Below the pieces are notes generated by a model. That model did not search any database, was not told the DNA's origin, and was given only the letters and a program-made list of their open reading frames with translations. Both the position numbers and the translations under genes were made by a program. Source: a virus. Taken from it: a stretch of DNA of 39,411 bases. Numbering within the stretch: the first letter of the stretch is position 1; every line of letters starts with the position of its first letter. This document shows positions 20,067 to 29,120 of the stretch, piece after piece. The stretch spans positions 1 through 39,411 of IMG/VR virus record IMGVR_UViG_3300042332_000401; one strand, written 5' to 3'.

Positions 20067-20944
20067 GCTGCGATCTCGGTGACGGTGATCGAGGACGACA
20101 TGACGCCGCCGAACAATCTCGCACCGTTGTCGCCGTTGAACGTGAAGGTGCTGCCAGCGTTGCTCTGCCCGCCGCGTACCTTGAACGTCGTGGCGCTCGT
20201 CGTGCCGGCGGTCATGTAGTGCGAGAACGAGATCTCGATCATCGCGTTGGCACGGTTGATGATGTCGTGACCACCCGCCGCAAGCGCGTTCGCCGTCGAG
20301 TCTTGGAACAGCGCGACTACCATGTCCCCGAAAGATGAGGCGCAGAACACGGTGACGTCGATGCGGAGCTTGTTGCTTGAGTTCGACGGCGTGATCGTCG
20401 CCGTCATCAGTTCCGCGCCTTCGGTATTTTGGGGGATCGTGTCATCGTAGGGCATCGCCGTGGTATTCGTGGCGACTGCCGATGACGTCGTGTTGACGAC
20501 CTGGAGAACCTTGCCCGTCGTCACCGTCGCGCGCTTGAGCTTGTTGCTGTCGCTCGCGTCGAGAATAAGGATCTGGTCGCTGGTGGAATAGGTCACCGAC
20601 GCTGGCGCGATATTCGCCAGCTTCAGCGGCGTCAGCGCGCGCGTGTCATCGGTGCCATTGTTGCTTTCGGTTTGCGTCGCGATCTCGATGCGCCCTGCGG
20701 CGCTTTCGGTAGCGTCCTCGACGCCGAGGTTCGTCCTCGCTGCTGCGGCGGTCGCCGCTCCGGTGCCACCGTTCGCCACCGAGAGCGGGATCGCGGCGGG
20801 TCCGCTGGTGATCGTGGAGAGGTTGAGATGGGTCAACAGGTCGTTGAACTTGTCCACCAGGTCCGCGAGGTCAGGACGCGCGAGCTTCGGGTCGTCCGTC
20901 GCGCTATCAAGGTTGGCCTTGCTGGCGTTCGTGGGGAGCGTCAT
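20063..20944 (-). CDS. Tail fibre / receptor-binding protein
   Basis: The product has 293 residues; ATG 20944 overlaps the J-like stop as ATGA. An N-terminal helical segment (ARPDLADLVDKFNDLLTHLN) probably trimerises or attaches to the tail tip. It is followed by the fibre signature SVANGGTGAATAAAARTNLG, known from many tail fibres, and a β-rich shaft with threonine/serine repeats. The C-terminal 110 residues (TITPSNSSNKLRIDVTVF ... FKVRGGQSNAGSTFTFNGD) look like a β-sandwich tip that would bind the host surface. The function is inferred from motif and position. Confidence 0.82.
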   Translation of the reverse strand: MTLPTNASKANLDSATDDPKLARPDLADLVDKFNDLLTHLNLSTITSGPAAIPLSVANGGTGAATAAAARTNLGVEDATESAAGRIEIATQTESNNGTDDTRALTPLKLANIAPASVTYSTSDQILILDASDSNKLKRATVTTGKVLQVVNTTSSAVATNTTAMPYDDTIPQNTEGAELMTATITPSNSSNKLRIDVTVFCASSFGDMVVALFQDSTANALAAGGHDIINRANAMIEISFSHYMTAGTTSATTFKVRGGQSNAGSTFTFNGDNGARLFGGVMSSSITVTEIAA

Positions 20945-23736
20945 GCCTGTGGCCCTCGCAGCTCTACATCGATCGTTGCATTGGCAAGTGTACCAGAAGA
21001 ATTGTACACTTTGAACTCTGCTGCTGGCTCAGAATTGACGGTCTGCGTCTTGCTGATCAGTTCCCACGACCAGCCCGCACCGACGTTCTGGAGCGCGAGG
21101 ATACGCGCGGTCGAGATCGCCGCCAGCTGGCCCCTCGCACCGATCTTGAAATGCCCCGCCGCCACCGAGGAGAACCACGACGCCGTCTCGGTCGCCGTGT
21201 TCACATCTTCATAGGTATCGGTGTAGCTGCTGGACGATATGATGGTCGTCAGGCCAGACAGGACCGGCGTGGTATCGGCCACCGAGGCGCGGATCTGGAC
21301 GTAGCGCTTGCCCTCGGACAGCGCGAGCGCGACCCAGGAGCCGGTGACGGTGCCATCGGCTTGGGTGCCCGTTTTCATCTCTAGGGTCACCGTGCCATTC
21401 GCCACCGCCGTTACCAGCGGCGTGAACGTCACATCGGCCCCGAGATCGAGCACCGGCGTCTCGTAGCGAAGCGGGCTGTTGTTCGTCAGGATGTTGTCCC
21501 AGGTCGCGGGCAGCGACGACCAGGCGCTCGGGAGGTTCGACCAGTTCTGCGAGGACGTCGCGTGCAGCGCATTGTCGGTATCCAAGAAGCACGACGTCTT
21601 TGTTCCAGGCCACGCCAGCGACTGCTCGATGCGCTGGAGCAGCACATCGCGCAGCGGCGGATCACCGAGCACGGCAGACGAGATGAAGCGTGCGTCGGTG
21701 CTTTCGTTGCCCGACGAGTCAACGGTCTTGATCGCGAACCAGTATGTCCCGCTCGCGAGATCCGCCGTCTCGTAGGGCGAGGAGATGAGCAGCCCTTCAT
21801 GGAGCGCCGTCATCGAGGACCAGTCGGTCGTGCTGCTGGTCTTGTAGCGGATGCGGTAGCCGCCGCCGGATCGCACATCCGCCGGAAGGCTCGCGAGGCT
21901 CCAGGTGAAGCGCCGCGTTCCGTCCGCAATCCTGGCGACCTGGAACGTATCAGGGCGAGGCGGCGGCGCACTCTTGCCCTCGACAACATGGCCGGTGACG
22001 GCGACCCAGCCTGAGACCACGCCGAGGCCACTGATCGATCGGACGCGCACATCGTAGGCCGTGCCGTCCTCGACTGGCGCGACGTAGCCGACAGAGACCG
22101 AGGCGGATGACAGCACGCTATCCCAGTCGGTCTCGGCGGACTTCTTCCAAGCTAGCTCGTAGTTCGCGACCCTGGCGTCGCTCGGCGCGGTCCATGTCGC
22201 TTTGATCCGCGAGATCACCGAGCCCTCGGCCAGCTGAAGGATCTCGGCGTCGCCGCTCGCCAGGACCAGCGACGTCGGCGCGCTGACGCTGAACGGGTTC
22301 GGCAAATCGGTGTCGGGCGCGGGATCGACCTCTTCCTCGTCGGTGCCCGCCGTCCAGTCGTAGACGGTCGAGGCGGTCTCGCGCAGATCGAGATCGACGC
22401 CGAGGCTGCCGTCGCCGTCGATCACGAAGCGCAAGCCGGTGACCTCAAATGGCTTCGCCGTCCAGCCCATGCGCGTGTTCGTCAGGCCGACGACATCGCC
22501 AGGCACCAGCCGATACGCCGTGAGCTTCGCCGCCAGCTGCACGCTGATCTGCTGCCGCGCCTTTCGCAGTTCGATGCGCGCGATACGCTGTGCGGTCGCC
22601 GCAGAGGTAGTGAACGGGAGATCGATATCGCGCCAGAGCTTCTCGCCGCCGTCGTCCGAGACGTAGGTGGCATTCGTGACCGGTGGGAAGTCCGAGGCTT
22701 GCCACTTGTTATCCGGCGACACGAATGTGCCCTTCACGCCGTTGGCAAGATCCCGGCGGCTCAGCCGCGACGAAACGCGGATCGGCCCGCGTAGATCGGC
22801 CTCGGTCAGCGTGATGGTCGGCGCGGTGTATGCGCCAGCGAAGATCGACCATGTCCCACCGACCAGCGACGCGCGGCCCGCCATAGCGCCGGTCATTGAG
22901 GCGATGATGTCGCGCGGGCGCTGCGAGGTGTCGAACGTACCGTTCATGGTGTAGCGGTCTTCAGTGCCGCCCGCCGCCAGCGTGACGTTCTCGTCGCAGA
23001 TGTTCGCGGCGGCGATCAAATCGGCCTCATCGATGCGCGTGGCGTAATCGACGCCCAGGCCGCGTATCGGGTCGGTGAGGTAGTCGGCCAGGCAGAGCGC
23101 CGCATTCGCGCTCCACGCGGTCGTGCTGGTCCGAGGGTCGTAGACCTTCTTGCCCTTGACCACCGCCGTGATGTTCGGGATGCCGGACGCGAACAGGTCG
23201 GAATTGTGCGTCAAGCGAACATAGATGCACGCGCGGCCACGCTGGCGGTGGTCGGCGGTCCATTTGTCGGACGCTTCGGTGATGAGGTCGGCGAAGGCCG
23301 TTTGCCCATCGGTGCCGAGCTTTTTTTGGACGCGCACGAAGCCCGCGTATTTCCCCGTCGCGTTGCCACTTCCGTCGAGCGGGACGATCTCATCGTCAAA
23401 ATAAATGTCCCCGATCTCTTCGACCTCATGACCGGCGAGCGTGATGATCAGGTGCAGCTTGGAATTGCTGTCGGTGGTGTGCAGGAAGGTGATCGCGCCG
23501 CCGGTCCGCACCTGGCCGTAGATCACGCGCCACGGCGTGATCGGCTCGCGCACGGTCTGCGTGCGTTGAGCGCCCGCGAACGGGTCGGAAAGCTTCGGTA
23601 GCTTCGGACGGAAGATCGATCCGGCAATGGCCGACAGCGTGATCGAGGCCACGAGGCCGACCGCTGCGGTAACGAGCGCCGCGCCGACAGAAGCGCCGCC
23701 GACCAGCGCGACGATAGGGGCGACGATAAAGCCCAT
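20941..23736 (-). CDS. Tail tip attachment protein (J/central hub-like) with FN3 domains
   Basis: The product has 931 residues; ATG 23736 shares one base with the upstream stop (TGATG). A longer frame from 23802 is not needed. The N-terminus begins MGFIVAPIVALVGGASVGAA, a hydrophobic glycine-rich stretch often seen in such proteins. After it come the conserved hub elements WRVIYGQVRTGGAITFLHTT, AGHEVEEIGDIYFDDEIV and YDPRTSTTAWSANAALCLAD, as in lambda J and related tip proteins. At least two fibronectin type III-like domains occupy roughly residues 500–720 (SRIKATWTAPSDARVANYEL, GTAYDVRVRSISGLGVVSGW). A β-rich C-terminal part follows. It would cap the tail tube and carry or form the receptor contact. 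Confidence 0.92.
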   Translation of the reverse strand: MGFIVAPIVALVGGASVGAALVTAAVGLVASITLSAIAGSIFRPKLPKLSDPFAGAQRTQTVREPITPWRVIYGQVRTGGAITFLHTTDSNSKLHLIITLAGHEVEEIGDIYFDDEIVPLDGSGNATGKYAGFVRVQKKLGTDGQTAFADLITEASDKWTADHRQRGRACIYVRLTHNSDLFASGIPNITAVVKGKKVYDPRTSTTAWSANAALCLADYLTDPIRGLGVDYATRIDEADLIAAANICDENVTLAAGGTEDRYTMNGTFDTSQRPRDIIASMTGAMAGRASLVGGTWSIFAGAYTAPTITLTEADLRGPIRVSSRLSRRDLANGVKGTFVSPDNKWQASDFPPVTNATYVSDDGGEKLWRDIDLPFTTSAATAQRIARIELRKARQQISVQLAAKLTAYRLVPGDVVGLTNTRMGWTAKPFEVTGLRFVIDGDGSLGVDLDLRETASTVYDWTAGTDEEEVDPAPDTDLPNPFSVSAPTSLVLASGDAEILQLAEGSVISRIKATWTAPSDARVANYELAWKKSAETDWDSVLSSASVSVGYVAPVEDGTAYDVRVRSISGLGVVSGWVAVTGHVVEGKSAPPPRPDTFQVARIADGTRRFTWSLASLPADVRSGGGYRIRYKTSSTTDWSSMTALHEGLLISSPYETADLASGTYWFAIKTVDSSGNESTDARFISSAVLGDPPLRDVLLQRIEQSLAWPGTKTSCFLDTDNALHATSSQNWSNLPSAWSSLPATWDNILTNNSPLRYETPVLDLGADVTFTPLVTAVANGTVTLEMKTGTQADGTVTGSWVALALSEGKRYVQIRASVADTTPVLSGLTTIISSSSYTDTYEDVNTATETASWFSSVAAGHFKIGARGQLAAISTARILALQNVGAGWSWELISKTQTVNSEPAAEFKVYNSSGTLANATIDVELRGPQA

Positions 23737-24155
23737 CAGACGCCCCAGGCAGCGACGATACAGCGCGAAGGCATCATCAGTAGCCCCGACTGCGAAAGGC
23801 ACGCCACGCGCGCTCCCGCGACGATCCCGGTGGCCTCTGTCTCGCCGTAGTCAGTCGTGACCAGCACGACGTCGCCGCGCTTCGCCATGAGGACATTGTT
23901 CATCGCTGGCCCGAGAGCCCTGCTCCACACCGCGCGAAGTCCGCCGCCGGACAGCGCGAGCATCGTGGCGCGCGCGCCTTCCTCGTCGGTGTATTGGCCG
24001 CGATAGAGCGCGACAGGATCGACGTCGGTCATCGCCAGGACGCAATCGCCCGCGAACAGGCCGCAGTCGTGAATGCCCCACTGGAACGGCTTGTCGCGCG
24101 CGTCTTCAAACGCAGCAGCGAGCCTCGATGCCCAGTCCTCACGACGAACTATCAT
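23736..24155 (-). CDS. NlpC/P60-like tail-associated peptidase (DUF6950-type)
   Basis: The product has 139 residues with ATG 24155, sharing one base with the preceding stop; an ATG four codons upstream is the alternative. FQWGIHDCGLFAGDCVLAMT carries the likely catalytic cysteine in HDC. KRGDVVLVTTDYGETEATGI is the typical GD strand, and the following part has the AACLSQSGL-type strand seen in this group. Proteins like this occupy the lambda K position before J and may cut peptidoglycan during genome entry. The family name is from memory of the pattern. Confidence 0.8.
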   Translation of the reverse strand: MIVRREDWASRLAAAFEDARDKPFQWGIHDCGLFAGDCVLAMTDVDPVALYRGQYTDEEGARATMLALSGGGLRAVWSRALGPAMNNVLMAKRGDVVLVTTDYGETEATGIVAGARVACLSQSGLLMMPSRCIVAAWGV

Positions 24156-24709
24156 CAGCGGCCCCATGTGATCTGCGCGTCTTGCAGCGATGCAACATAC
24201 GCGAAACCGAGATCGCCGGGATAATCTATCGCCTGATCCTCGGGCGTGTAGCGGCGCTCGCGGGCGCGCTCCAGGTCGATCAGTTCGCTCTCGTAGGAGA
24301 TCGCGATGGTGGCGGTGTCCTCGCCGTCCTCGATCGCCGGAACGTCGAGGCGGCCCTCGAACTGCAACACCGGATCGGCCACGACCGAGCCGCCGCTGAA
24401 GAACGCGAGATAGACGCGGCCCGTCTTGCCCGATCGCGCGTCACCGAGCGCAGCGGCGAGCAGATCGGATGGCACGCCGGACAGCGACACCGTGAGGCCC
24501 GAGGCGCGGATCTCGTTCGTCTCATCGATGGCCGAGATGCCGAGGAGTGTGCCGACGCCGCTCCAGGTCTTGCTGTCCCAGGACAGGTTGCCGATGCCGG
24601 ACCACAGCCGCACCCAGCCGCTCGCGAACTCGCCCTCGAACAGGATGCCGACCTCGACGGACGCGGCCTGTAGCTGCGTGATGACGGATGCGGTGAGGTC
24701 GCGCGCCAT
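24155..24709 (-). CDS. Minor tail / tail tip protein
   Basis: The product has 184 residues; ATG 24709 shares one base with the preceding stop. The sequence is β-rich, with VEVGILFEGEFASGWVRLWS, GIGNLSWDSKTWSGVGTLLG, RASGLTVSLSGVPSDLLAA and the closing RARERRYTPEDQAIDYPGD. The last stretch is frequent in DUF2163/lambda L-like tip proteins of alphaproteobacterial phages. It likely forms part of the baseplate ring below the tape measure, together with the next gene upstream. Confidence 0.75.
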   Translation of the reverse strand: MARDLTASVITQLQAASVEVGILFEGEFASGWVRLWSGIGNLSWDSKTWSGVGTLLGISAIDETNEIRASGLTVSLSGVPSDLLAAALGDARSGKTGRVYLAFFSGGSVVADPVLQFEGRLDVPAIEDGEDTATIAISYESELIDLERARERRYTPEDQAIDYPGDLGFAYVASLQDAQITWGR

Positions 24710-25311
24710 CAGATCGCCTCGACCGCGCCGAAGGCGAGCGTATAGCGCAAGCCCGAGCCCTGGAGCGCCCAGCCCTGCGTATTCGACGCGAGGCGGAACA
24801 AGCCCTTGGCGGCGCTCGTCGTCACGACGGCGTTGTCGGCGGGGCTCTCACGCAAGCGCGGCCAGATGTCGAGCGTGATCTCGCCGCTGCTTTCGGTGGC
24901 GTCCACAAGCACCTTGTAGAGCCGATCACCGATCTGGAAATAGTCGCCCGCCTTGACTGTCGCGCCCGCCGAGAAGCCATCGACCAGCAGCGTCTCGCCG
25001 GTCTGCGACGCGCCCTTGACCAACGGCGTGCCCGCCCATGTTCCACGCGGCGTTGCGCCACCGGGATCGGCCAGGCGGAACGTGCCCCAGGCCCCGCGCA
25101 GCGAGGCCAGCGCGGCGATCCATTCCTCGGCAGCGGGACGCTCCATCTCCGCGACAGTGACGTCCGCTTCCCACCGCGCGCCCTGGTGACGGACCAGCTG
25201 CTGCTGGAGGGTGAACGGCGAGGTCGAGATACCGACCACGTTGCCCATGCGAAACTCGACGCGCGCGTAGCCGCCGGATGTCGGGAGGGTGATGGGGTAG
25301 GAGATCGTCAT
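24709..25311 (-). CDS. Minor tail protein (distal tail/M-like)
   Basis: The product has 200 residues; ATG 25311, two bases after the tape measure stop. Features are the N-terminal LPTSGGYARVEFRMGNVVGI, ERPAAEEWIAALASLRGAWG, LLVDGFSAGATVKAGDYFQI and the end GLRYTLAFGAVEAI. A β-rich fold with a helix EEWIAALASL is usual for the protein directly after the tape measure in this kind of siphophage. It probably acts as the distal tail ring. Confidence 0.78.
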   Translation of the reverse strand: MTISYPITLPTSGGYARVEFRMGNVVGISTSPFTLQQQLVRHQGARWEADVTVAEMERPAAEEWIAALASLRGAWGTFRLADPGGATPRGTWAGTPLVKGASQTGETLLVDGFSAGATVKAGDYFQIGDRLYKVLVDATESSGEITLDIWPRLRESPADNAVVTTSAAKGLFRLASNTQGWALQGSGLRYTLAFGAVEAI

Positions 25312-25313
25312 GG

Positions 25314-27095
25314 TCAGGTTCCCATCGCGGCGGCGAACGATCCGCCGCGCATCCTGGCGTCCGCCACCGCATCGACGGTCTGGCGCTTGATCGCCGGCAT
25401 AAGCGCGGCGATCTCGGCGCGGACGGTCTGAGCGACGCCGACGCTGATCTGGATCGTCTGGTTCACGACGGTTGAGCCGGTCTGCCCGTTCGGAATGATG
25501 CGGCCCGACTGACCGGGCATGAATAGCTCTGGCCCCTGCTCACCGACCAGATAGGCGCTGCCCGCCTCGACCGGCCCGCCGAGAGCGCGAGGCCCGCCGA
25601 ACGGGATGCTGGTCGAGCCGCCCGGTCCTCTGATGTCACCTGGTCCGCCACCGATCAGACCGCCGAAGGCGCTCGACAGCCCGCCCATGACGAGGTTCGC
25701 GAGCGGCGTCGTCACCGTCTGGCGCAGGATGATGCGCGCGATGTCCTGCGCGATCCCGGCCAGCACGCCGCGCAGCTTCTCGCCGCGCAAGATCGCGTCC
25801 TCGAAAGCGGACTGGAACGACAGGCCGAGATCGCGCGCGAGGTTCTCGTTCTCGCGCGACTGCTTCTCGATGCCGGTCAGGTACTCGGTCTGCTTCTCGG
25901 TGGCCTTGCGGAACGCCTCGTCCGACATCGCGACCAGTTCGTTGTACCGCTCCTGGCTGATGATCGCCGCGTCGAGCGCCTGGGCCAGCAGCGCCTGTTG
26001 ATCGGCCCAGCGCCGCGTCGCGGCGGTCAGCGGGTCGAGGGTGTTTTCGAGGGACATGACATCGGAGAGGAAGCGCTGGCGCGCGCGCTCGGCCTCTTCC
26101 TGCGCGCGAGCGGCGTCGCGAATAGCCTCGGCCTCGCGCTTCTTCTGCTCTTCGAACTCCTCGCCGCGCCGCTTCAGGTTCGCGGCGGTCATGTCTGCTT
26201 GTTCTTGCTCGATGACGAGCCGGTCATATTCGCGGATGAGCTTGTCGATCGCGTCGATCTGCGACTGAATGCCCGCGACGTTCGCCGCCGCCTGGGCCTC
26301 GACAACGCCTTGAAACTCGCCCGATGCCCTGGCGCCGCCGCCTGTCGGCATCATGCCGGTCAGGCGATTGCGCTCGGCCATCAGGCTTTCAAGTCGCACA
26401 TTCGCGCGAATGCCCGTCTGCCCCGCGCCGCGTTTCGCGCTCTCCTCGTTCATGCGCTTGATCTCTTCCGTCAAGGAAGAGATCTCGTCTGTCGCCGCTT
26501 TCGCGTTCTCGGCCATCTTGTCGAACATCATGTAGATGCCGCCACCGATGGCGAGTGCCGCACCAGCGATTGCGCCGAACGCCCCGAAGATGCCGAGGAA
26601 CTGTGAGCCCTGCTGGATGAACGCGACCATCGCAGATTGACCGCTCGCGACTTGGACGGCGAAGTCGCCCAGCTGATAGCCGGACTGCTGCGCGACGAAG
26701 CCGAACTGTCTGCTCGATGTCGCAGCCGCCGCAGTCGCCGCGCCCATCGCCGCCGTCGCAGTCGCGGCGGACATATACCGCTGCTGCGCGAGACTGATGA
26801 TCTGCGCGCCGCGCTCCTGCGAGATGCGACCGCGCTCCATCGCGGAATTGACCCGGTCCACGATCTGCTCGTAGCGCAGTTGAGACGCGAAGCCCTTATC
26901 GAGCGAAGCCTGGAGGCGATCCATGCTGGACGACGACGACACCAGCGAGCGGGTCATCTTCTCCTGCGACTGCTCGACCAGGCCGCTGCTCGCGGAGATC
27001 TCGGTGTTTGCCCGATCGATCTCCTGCGCGCCGCGCGTGTATTCGCTCGCGTCGAGGCCAGCGCGGAGGACCGATTCTTTCGGCGCGTTGATCAT
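25314..27095 (-). CDS. Tape measure protein
   Basis: The product has 593 residues; ATG 27095 overlaps the chaperone stop as ATGA. Long helices dominate. Hydrophobic residues about 166–190 (FLGIFGAFGAIAGAALAIGG) would insert in the host membrane on DNA entry. A coiled, glutamate/arginine-rich middle (EEFEEQKKREAEAIRDAARA) follows. The C-terminal part has the lambda/tape-measure end GPVEAGSAYLVGEQGPELFM. At about 0.15 nm per residue, 593 residues predict a tail near 90 nm. It fixes tail length during assembly with the two chaperone forms encoded just upstream. Confidence 0.93.
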   Translation of the reverse strand: MINAPKESVLRAGLDASEYTRGAQEIDRANTEISASSGLVEQSQEKMTRSLVSSSSSMDRLQASLDKGFASQLRYEQIVDRVNSAMERGRISQERGAQIISLAQQRYMSAATATAAMGAATAAAATSSRQFGFVAQQSGYQLGDFAVQVASGQSAMVAFIQQGSQFLGIFGAFGAIAGAALAIGGGIYMMFDKMAENAKAATDEISSLTEEIKRMNEESAKRGAGQTGIRANVRLESLMAERNRLTGMMPTGGGARASGEFQGVVEAQAAANVAGIQSQIDAIDKLIREYDRLVIEQEQADMTAANLKRRGEEFEEQKKREAEAIRDAARAQEEAERARQRFLSDVMSLENTLDPLTAATRRWADQQALLAQALDAAIISQERYNELVAMSDEAFRKATEKQTEYLTGIEKQSRENENLARDLGLSFQSAFEDAILRGEKLRGVLAGIAQDIARIILRQTVTTPLANLVMGGLSSAFGGLIGGGPGDIRGPGGSTSIPFGGPRALGGPVEAGSAYLVGEQGPELFMPGQSGRIIPNGQTGSTVVNQTIQISVGVAQTVRAEIAALMPAIKRQTVDAVADARMRGGSFAAAMGT

Positions 27096-27454
27096 TTCCG
27101 TCCCTCAATCTCGCCGCGCACGGCGAAGAACTCGCGATCTATCCGCATCAGAAGCGCCACTTCATCAGGCCGCATGTCCGCGCCGGTCAGTCTAGACCAT
27201 GCATCGAGATCGGCCCAGGACAGCGGCTCGGCACCGTTGAAGCCGACGCGACGGCCCTGATGGAGATCGAGCCACGCCGACCAGATGTGCTCGCCCCACG
27301 CGGGCAGCGGTGGCCCGTCGAGGCCCGCAGGGCGGCGTCCTAGCTGCCGCGCGACACTCTCCAGGTGGTCGCGCTTTCGGCCACCCTTGCGCGGCAGATC
27401 CAGGTCGAAACGATGATGCGCGAAGGCGATCAGTTCGCCGTCGCGCTCAGCCAG
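27092..27454 (-). CDS. Tail assembly chaperone T part, read by −1 frameshift from the G part
   Basis: This frame has no convincing start of its own and lies −1 to the G-like gene. If ribosomes slip at GGGAAAC (27454–27460), translation continues with CTG at 27454 and gives 120 more residues: LAERDGELIAFAHHRFDLDL, then a basic linker, AWGEHIWSAWLDLHQGRRVG and a helical end RPDEVALLMRIDREFFAVRG. This is the arrangement of lambda G/GT chaperones. Its stop overlaps the tape measure ATG as ATGA, so it is translated up to the tape measure gene as expected. Confidence 0.88.
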   Translation of the reverse strand: MAERDGELIAFAHHRFDLDLPRKGGRKRDHLESVARQLGRRPAGLDGPPLPAWGEHIWSAWLDLHQGRRVGFNGAEPLSWADLDAWSRLTGADMRPDEVALLMRIDREFFAVRGEIEGRK

Positions 27455-27849
27455 TTTCCCAGATCGCCGATATGCTCCTCGACCTGGCGGCGGACCCACG
27501 CGAAGGTCGGATCGCTCATCAATTCCTGCTTCGCGGCTTCGTCGCACTCGACGTCGAGCGGGTCGCCGGCCAGCGAGTACAGTCGCCAGCCGGTGATGAG
27601 CGCCACCAGCATTCCGACCTGCTCGGCCTCGATGTCGTCAGCGGTGAGTTTCGCCGCGCGGCGGTCGAGGCGCGCGATAGCGGATGCGCGACGCTGCGCG
27701 CCAGCCTCGCGGCTGTCGAGCGACAGGCAGTCGATGTATGCCTGATCGCCATCGCGCGACAGAAGCGGCGGACGACCGGCGACGGGGATCGAGAGATAGC
27801 AGCGCGTCGGCTTGTCCACCGACGCGCCGAGACCGGCAAAACGCGACAT
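27430..27849 (-). CDS. Tail assembly chaperone G part
   Basis: The product has 139 residues; ATG 27849 lies two bases after the tail tube stop. The N-terminal third is loosely conserved; the helical part LDRRAAKLTADDIEAEQVGM, LVALITGWRLYSLAGDPLD and CDEAAKQELMSDPTFAWVRR is typical of the short chaperone. It would coat the tape measure protein and help the tube protein polymerise around it. Codons 131–132 (GGA AAC) sit in the slippery heptamer, so a share of ribosomes makes a 252-residue GT fusion. Confidence 0.85.
   Translation of the reverse strand: MSRFAGLGASVDKPTRCYLSIPVAGRPPLLSRDGDQAYIDCLSLDSREAGAQRRASAIARLDRRAAKLTADDIEAEQVGMLVALITGWRLYSLAGDPLDVECDEAAKQELMSDPTFAWVRRQVEEHIGDLGNWLSATAN
27454..27460 (-). 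promoter_or_regulatory. Programmed −1 ribosomal frameshift site GGGAAAC
   Basis: On the minus strand the heptamer reads G GGA AAC in the frame of the G gene, an exact X-XXY-YYZ slippery sequence. After a one-base slip, both tRNAs still pair and reading continues in the T frame. Fourteen bases downstream GGCGA and TCGCC can form a small stem (27425–27439) with the G stop codon in the loop. The site sits between tail tube and tape measure genes, exactly where lambda-like phages use this device. Confidence 0.9.
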
Positions 27850-27851
27850 GC

Positions 27852-29108
27852 TCAGGCCGCCGTGTCGTGGATGCGGATGGTGGTCGTGTCGCGGCCCGCC
27901 GCGCTGCCGGTGTAGCGGAGCGCCTGGAACGGCAGCGAGATCGTCTGACCATTCGCGCCGGACAGCGGCATGTCCGCGCCGCCGAGCTTCACGCGCGGCA
28001 GATAGATGCAGATGGCATCGGCATTCGACGCCGAACTGCTATCGACGCGCACGATCAGCTGTAGCTCGCTCTCGTTCAAAAATGCATTGAACAGCGCGAA
28101 ATCTTCCACGAACGCCGACACCGTGCCCGTCACATTCGCGCGACCCAGGAAGATCTCGGGCGCGATGTTCTGGTTGATGACCGCCTGCATCTCGGCTTCC
28201 AGATCGAGCGCAATGTCGATGCCGGTCACGATGCCGAGCGGCGACGAGCCAGCATCCGGCGACAGGATCAGGCCGTTGGCCGAAGCGCACGCCGAGGTCG
28301 TCGTCGCAGCGGTCGGCGCGGTGAAGTAGGGCGCGCTGCCCGCCGAGAGCGACACCGCGTTGCGGCCCATGACTGGGATCTCGACAGTCGAGAGGCCGGT
28401 GGCCGGGAGCGACAGCGAGTAGCCGGACACGCGGCATTCGGTGAACAGACGCGAGAGGTCGAGATCCTCGCGGTACTCCTCGACGCCGAACTTGCGCGCG
28501 GTGAAGCCCGAGGCCGGGACGATAGTGGTCTTGCCGGGGCGAGTCACGGTGAAGCTCGTATCGGCCACCGCGTCGGTGGTCGGCGCAGGGCTGACGGTGA
28601 CGGTGCGATTGCTCGTACCGCCGAAGGCCCGGATCACGAAGTTCTTGTCGTTGTTCGCCGCCGTGGCGAGCGTGCCAAAGCGAATGATGTCGCCAACGCG
28701 CAGACCGCTCGTCACCGGGTCGCCCGCAGTGAAGACGAACGTCGAGGTCGAGCTGTCGCTGGTGACGCTGGTGAACTGCGTGTTGCTCAGCGACAGCGCC
28801 GACACCGCCGTGTCGCGGTGCGCGGCGACGAGCAACTCGAAATAGGTGCTGGGCGAAAGCTCGCCCGAGATCGCGCCTTCGACGCGCCTCAGCCCGTGGC
28901 GGAAGTCCGCGATCTGCCGATCGGTCCTGATCTCTTCGGACTGATAGCTATCCTTCACCAGGTTCAGCGACGACGAGACGCGCCGCAGAACCTGACCGCC
29001 GGACGAGCCGGGATCGGTCGCGGTGTTCGGCTCGCTGTTGGCCGTGATCGACCCGCTGCTGTAGGCCTTGTAGACGATGCGTGACTGCACGCCTTCACTG
29101 ATCGGCAT
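27852..29108 (-). CDS. Major tail tube protein
   Basis: The product has 418 residues; ATG 29108 has a strong AAGGAGA leader, fitting an abundant protein. The N-terminus MPISEGVQSRIVYKAYSSGS with SGGQVLRRVSSSLNLVKDSY is characteristic of tail tube proteins of this phage group. Near the end, ALDLEAEMQAVINQNIAPEI and IYLPRVKLGGADMPLSGANG are conserved. The family core is often around 300 residues or less; the extra length here (about residues 105–190, rich in serine and threonine) may be an added surface domain. It follows the terminator gene and precedes the G chaperone. Confidence 0.88.
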   Translation of the reverse strand: MPISEGVQSRIVYKAYSSGSITANSEPNTATDPGSSGGQVLRRVSSSLNLVKDSYQSEEIRTDRQIADFRHGLRRVEGAISGELSPSTYFELLVAAHRDTAVSALSLSNTQFTSVTSDSSTSTFVFTAGDPVTSGLRVGDIIRFGTLATAANNDKNFVIRAFGGTSNRTVTVSPAPTTDAVADTSFTVTRPGKTTIVPASGFTARKFGVEEYREDLDLSRLFTECRVSGYSLSLPATGLSTVEIPVMGRNAVSLSAGSAPYFTAPTAATTTSACASANGLILSPDAGSSPLGIVTGIDIALDLEAEMQAVINQNIAPEIFLGRANVTGTVSAFVEDFALFNAFLNESELQLIVRVDSSSASNADAICIYLPRVKLGGADMPLSGANGQTISLPFQALRYTGSAAGRDTTTIRIHDTAA

Positions 29109-29120
29109 GATCGGGTCTCC

